Source: Amphibacillus cookii (GTDB lineage: Bacteria; Bacillota; Bacilli; Bacillales; Amphibacillaceae). From it: DNA of 64,000 nucleotides. Positions 60,770 to 64,000 of this stretch are shown here, piece by piece. The notes under the pieces were generated by a model that had not been told where the DNA came from, made no database searches, and saw nothing but the letters and a program-made list of their open reading frames with translations. Made by a program: the position numbers and the translations under genes. The stretch lies in the NCBI RefSeq assembly GCF_016908375.1, contig NZ_JAFBDS010000005.1, positions 186,001-250,000 of the forward strand. The letters run 5' to 3'. The first letter of the stretch is position 1. Each line of letters opens with the position of its first letter.

Positions 60770-62116
60770 TCACTCCGAAGGCAGACGTATAAAAAACGTT
60801 GTTCCTACGCCTATTTCACTGACTACATTGATAGATCCTCCATGTAATAAAATAATCTTCTTGACAATCGATAAACCTAAACCATTACCTGAATGGTTGT
60901 TAGAACGTGCCTGATCGACTTTGTAAAAACGATCAAATAAATAAGGAAGCGACTCTTCTGGAATACCAACACCTGTGTCATTAACTCGAATCACATGATT
61001 GTGCTCTTCGATGTAATTAGAGATATGAATGTCCCCACCCTGATGATTATATTTTATCGCATTAACAAGTAAATTCAACCAAACTTGTTCCATCAAATCT
61101 TGATCAGCAACAATATCACGATCCATTAAATCAAGATGAATGGTTATATTTTTTTCTTGCCATAGTAGTTCTGTTGATAATACAACACGTCTAATCTGTT
61201 CTGCTAATCGATAACGTTCCGGTTGATAAGGATGTTTTTCCGAGTCTAATGAAGCCATTCTTAATAAATTATCTGATAGTCTTGATAAACGATCGGCCTC
61301 TTGGTAAATAATTCGCAAATACTCTGTTTGATTTTCCTGATCAATTAGGCCATCTTGTAATGCACGGGTATAGCCTTTAATTGATGTTAACGGTGATTGA
61401 ATCTCATGAGAAACGTTACTAACAAAGGTTTCACGTACTTCATCCATATTTGCTAATGCTTGAGCCAAATCATTGAAGCTTCTCATTAAACGCCCAACCT
61501 CATCTTGCCTATCAGTCGATAATCGAACAGTAAAATCCCCTGTCGCCAACTGTTCTGCAGCCGTTGTCACTGAGCGAATACTCCCCACAAAATAACGTGA
61601 GACCCAGATAATAAAACTACTTCCAATTAAAAGTGTCAATAATAATGCATGTAATGTAAGTCGCCTTGAACCTGCTATATTATCAGTAAAGTCAACATTA
61701 ACAAACAATAAATAAGACTGATCTTGATAATAAATCGTCGTCCCGATAAATCGTTTCATTTGGCGACGATCTGGAATAAATGTCGCGACTTCAGAATCAT
61801 CGATAGCCTTGACCTGTTCAATCATCTCTTCATTAATAAAATCGATATTCATCTCAGGTAAAAAAGGTTGACCAGCATAATCAAGAATGACGGTTTCAAC
61901 GCCGGCATCATCTAACAATTGTAACAACCTCGGTAAATCTTGGGTGTCCACTAGTGTTAATAATTCAGCAATATAATCCGAGGTTTGTTCTATTTCTTGT
62001 TGATAAATATATTCATCTTGAAAGAAAAGAGCAGTTATTAAATACGAAGCAAGTAAGCTACCTATTACCCCTGTTATAAAAGTGAAAACAAATTTCCAAT
62101 AAAGACTTCTGCTCAT
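60770..62116 (-). CDS. Sensor histidine kinase (HAMP-HisKA type)
   Basis: This 448-residue kinase has membrane segments at about 8-30 and 155-175 enclosing a sensor of about 120 residues, HAMP (to about 225), HisKA with VSHEIQSPLTSIKGYTRALQ (about 235-254), and HATPase motifs LLVNAIKYNHQGG, VNDTGVGIPEE and GNGLGLSIVKK. Its ATG directly follows the stop of the response regulator gene (TAAATG). It is a classical OmpR/EnvZ-type pair, signal unknown. Confidence 0.92.
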   Translation of the reverse strand: MSRSLYWKFVFTFITGVIGSLLASYLITALFFQDEYIYQQEIEQTSDYIAELLTLVDTQDLPRLLQLLDDAGVETVILDYAGQPFLPEMNIDFINEEMIEQVKAIDDSEVATFIPDRRQMKRFIGTTIYYQDQSYLLFVNVDFTDNIAGSRRLTLHALLLTLLIGSSFIIWVSRYFVGSIRSVTTAAEQLATGDFTVRLSTDRQDEVGRLMRSFNDLAQALANMDEVRETFVSNVSHEIQSPLTSIKGYTRALQDGLIDQENQTEYLRIIYQEADRLSRLSDNLLRMASLDSEKHPYQPERYRLAEQIRRVVLSTELLWQEKNITIHLDLMDRDIVADQDLMEQVWLNLLVNAIKYNHQGGDIHISNYIEEHNHVIRVNDTGVGIPEESLPYLFDRFYKVDQARSNNHSGNGLGLSIVKKIILLHGGSINVVSEIGVGTTFFIRLPSE

Positions 62117-62791
62117 TTAAGTCACATCCTCTAATCGGTAGCCTAATCCTCTAACAGTAGTTATTTTCAATTGCTTAAAAGGCTCCAACTTTTCACGTAA
62201 CCGTTTAATATGAACATCGACCGTCCGTTCATCACCTTCATAATCAAACCCCCAAATTTTCTCAACAAGTTGAGCCCTTGTGAAAATACGACCGGGCTCA
62301 TGTGAAAGTTCAAAAAGTAATTCACATTCTTTCCGTTTTAATTCTATCGACTGACTCTGATCAGATACAGTTAGACGATCTAAATCGACTTCTACATCGC
62401 CAATGCGATTGCATTTTTCTAAACTTAAATTGTACCTTTTCAATAACGCATTTACACGTAGCACGAGTTCAACTGGATCAAATGGCTTGACTAGGTAATC
62501 GTCAGTCCCTGCTTGAAAACCTCTTACCTTATCTTGTGATTCACCTTTTGCCGTTACCATTAAAATTGGTATTTGGTAAAAGCCTCTAATTTCTTTCGTT
62601 AATGTAATACCGTCGACTTCAGGCATCATCACATCAATAATAGCAAGATCAATTGGCTCTCGCTCCATTATTGTTAAAGCCACCTCACCATTTACAGCTT
62701 CTAACACGCGATGTTGTTTATCGGCTAAGTATAAGGAAATTAATTTGCGGATATGCGGATCATCATCTACTACTAATATAACAGCCACCAT
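62117..62791 (-). CDS. OmpR/PhoB-family response regulator
   Basis: This 224-residue regulator has a receiver domain (ILVVDDDPHIRKLISLYLAD; phospho-aspartate in LAIIDVMMPEVDGITL; lysine in DYLVKPFDPVEL) and a C-terminal winged helix (about 130-222: KRKECELLFELSHEPGRIFT, GDERTVDVHIKRLREKL, VRGLGYRLE). It is adjacent to its kinase gene. AGGGGTG precedes the ATG. Targets are unknown. Confidence 0.95.
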   Translation of the reverse strand: MVAVILVVDDDPHIRKLISLYLADKQHRVLEAVNGEVALTIMEREPIDLAIIDVMMPEVDGITLTKEIRGFYQIPILMVTAKGESQDKVRGFQAGTDDYLVKPFDPVELVLRVNALLKRYNLSLEKCNRIGDVEVDLDRLTVSDQSQSIELKRKECELLFELSHEPGRIFTRAQLVEKIWGFDYEGDERTVDVHIKRLREKLEPFKQLKITTVRGLGYRLEDVT

Positions 62792-62883
62792 TCACACCCC
62801 TAAATCGTATCGTCTCTATGTTAGATTATCATGTCTTTCAATAAACTGCTATTGTTAGCCTATCACATTTAATTAAACAGCAA

Positions 62884-62910
62884 AACTCGCCCGAAACATC
62901 CGGACGAGTT
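62884..62910 (-). terminator. Terminator after the dehydrogenase gene
   Basis: A stem of about ten base pairs with one mismatch (AACTCGCCCG / CGGACGAGTT) and a loop of about seven bases lies 20 bases past the stop of the minus-strand dehydrogenase gene. Confidence 0.6.
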
Positions 62911-62929
62911 GATTAAAATGACATTTATT

Positions 62930-63925
62930 TTAATAGCCTTTTAGCTTATCTACTTGATTCAAAAGGGGTTGACCGGACTGATAGCGAATGATATTCTCTT
63001 TAAACAATGCCATAATTCGATCAATATTTTGCTGAGATAAATAAGCCTGATGCGGTGATATAATAACTTGATCCATATGCCAAAATGGATGGGTAGCAGG
63101 TAATGGTTCGACTTGAAAGACATCTAGTGCTGCCCCGCTAATCTGACCATCATATAAAGCATCAACGAGGTCTGATTCAACAATAGCATTTCCCCTACCT
63201 ACATTAATAATAACCGCTCCCTCTTTTAACTGGTTGATACGCTCACTATTTAAAAAATCATCGGTTTCTGGTGTTGCTGGCAAGGCCAATACAATATAAT
63301 CCGCTTCTTGAATCACTTCATCTACACGGTCCATCCCAACAATTAAGTCAGTAAAAGGATCAGATTGATCAGTTGGATGACGACGACAGCCACTAACCTT
63401 CATTCCAAATGCTTTACAACGTTTAGCAATTTCATAGCCAATTTGACCATAACCGACAATACATACACGTGCATTTAGTAAATCTGTAACTGGAGCTTTT
63501 TTCCACAACTGACGTTGCTGATTAATACGGAGCTCTGGGAGACGTTTCGAAAAAGCCAGGATCATTGCCATCGCATGTTCTGCAATTGGCACCGATGTAC
63601 ACCCTTTTGTATTGGTAATCAATAGATCATTATTTTGAGTGTCATCATTTATCAAAGCATCAACGCCCACACTTAGCGATTGCACCCATTTCACGTTAGG
63701 CGCCTTGGCCAATATTGATAAATCATCGATAAAACCTAGCGTAAATATAATCTCACAATCCGTTAAATCTGCATTTGAGATCGGTTCTGCTTCTCCAATA
63801 GTCCAAGGTTCTACAATGATTTGTTTACACTTTTTTTCAAAATACTTTTGATAATGTTCTGGAATGTTAACACGAAAATAAACGGAGGGCCATTGTTTCG
63901 TTGTTTCTGTTACAACACTTTGCAT
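62930..63925 (-). CDS. D-2-hydroxyacid dehydrogenase family protein
   Basis: This protein of 331 residues has the catalytic-domain phrase SLSVGVDALINDD, the NAD motif VCIVGYGQIGYEIAKRC (about 150-166), the Arg region INVGRGNAIVESDLVDAL (Arg about 237), and Glu and His in VFQVEPLP and IISPHQAYL. Such enzymes reduce 2-keto acids to D-2-hydroxy acids; the exact substrate (for example glyoxylate/hydroxypyruvate) is not clear. Two in-frame ATGs lie at 63931 and 63925; the second has the better spacing from GGGGGAA. Confidence 0.88.
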   Translation of the reverse strand: MQSVVTETTKQWPSVYFRVNIPEHYQKYFEKKCKQIIVEPWTIGEAEPISNADLTDCEIIFTLGFIDDLSILAKAPNVKWVQSLSVGVDALINDDTQNNDLLITNTKGCTSVPIAEHAMAMILAFSKRLPELRINQQRQLWKKAPVTDLLNARVCIVGYGQIGYEIAKRCKAFGMKVSGCRRHPTDQSDPFTDLIVGMDRVDEVIQEADYIVLALPATPETDDFLNSERINQLKEGAVIINVGRGNAIVESDLVDALYDGQISGAALDVFQVEPLPATHPFWHMDQVIISPHQAYLSQQNIDRIMALFKENIIRYQSGQPLLNQVDKLKGY

Positions 63926-64000
63926 AAGCATTTCCCCCTAACCTATTCTGTTATCCTCTATACTATTATGATAATTTTTCTCGCAAGAATAACAACAGGT

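Noticed and set aside
1-64000. CRISPR array, tRNA, rRNA or riboswitch
   Set aside because: No regularly spaced direct repeats, no cloverleaf-like sequences and no recognisable aptamer leaders were found by reading; a covariance-model scan would be needed to exclude degenerate cases.

Overview
The window looks like chromosomal DNA of a low-GC, motile, Gram-positive member of the Bacillaceae. I base this on the flaG-fliD-fliS-fliT-hpf gene order, on sensor/regulator pairs of the YesM/YesN type, on YtcQ/LplB/LplC-type sugar ABC transporters without their own ATPase, on strong purine-rich Shine-Dalgarno sites (some with TTG or GTG starts), and on cre-like CcpA boxes. I cannot name the genus from sequence alone. 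No rRNA, tRNA or CRISPR array was seen.

Positions 1-47,700 are mostly one large plant cell-wall (pectin, rhamnogalacturonan I and side chain) utilisation region. From left to right it holds: an ABC importer (256-3835, minus strand); a rhamnogalacturonan operon (4322-14290, minus: GH35, PL11, YesS-like regulator, DUF1961, DUF624, PL26/YetA-like) with a SigA-type promoter and a cre box at 14317-14371; an L-rhamnose mutarotase / sugar isomerase / GH105 operon (14888-17309, minus); a divergent YesM/YesN pair and an IclR (KdgR-like) regulator (17432-21627, plus); the complete 5-keto-4-deoxyuronate route kdgA-kdgK-kduI-kduD (24795-28125, minus) with its own promoter and cre box; an importer plus GH42 (frameshifted), GH31 and GH35 (28393-39444, minus); and a GH95 / YesM / YesN / DUF624 / DUF4340 operon (39823-47499, minus) divergent from a ROK repressor, with a palindromic operator between them. 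None of the glycosidases or lyases shows a signal peptide. The logic is therefore import of oligosaccharides by binding-protein ABC systems, intracellular trimming, and funnelling of unsaturated galacturonate into KDPG, with rhamnose, galactose, xylose and fucose released.

Positions 48,900-52,900 are core genes: ribosome hibernation factor hpf behind a SigB-like promoter, and the flagellar cap and chaperone operon behind a SigD-like promoter. Positions 53,100-54,300 hold decayed mobile elements (an IS200 tnpA with an internal stop, and a zinc-ribbon transposase-like fragment). Positions 54,400-56,100 hold the most novel-looking locus: a 30-residue hydrophobic small ORF, a secreted precursor whose six cysteines all lie in a Gly/Ala-rich C-terminal domain, and a membrane-anchored CPEC thioredoxin-like protein that seems to start at ATT. 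I read it as a disulfide-rich bacteriocin-like system. A second precursor of similar architecture, broken by a frameshift and followed by a small membrane protein, lies at 23,441-24,449 inside the pectin region. Positions 56,300-64,000 carry housekeeping-type genes: an HrtAB-like ABC exporter, a phospholipase D-family protein, a YugP-like protease, an OmpR/HK pair and a D-2-hydroxyacid dehydrogenase.

Two kinds of non-coding repeat stand out. One is a roughly 155-160 bp hairpin-rich element with two full and three partial copies, usually just after stop codons. The other is a 68 bp inverted pair that flanks the 7 kb rhaM-GH105-yesMN-kdgR block.
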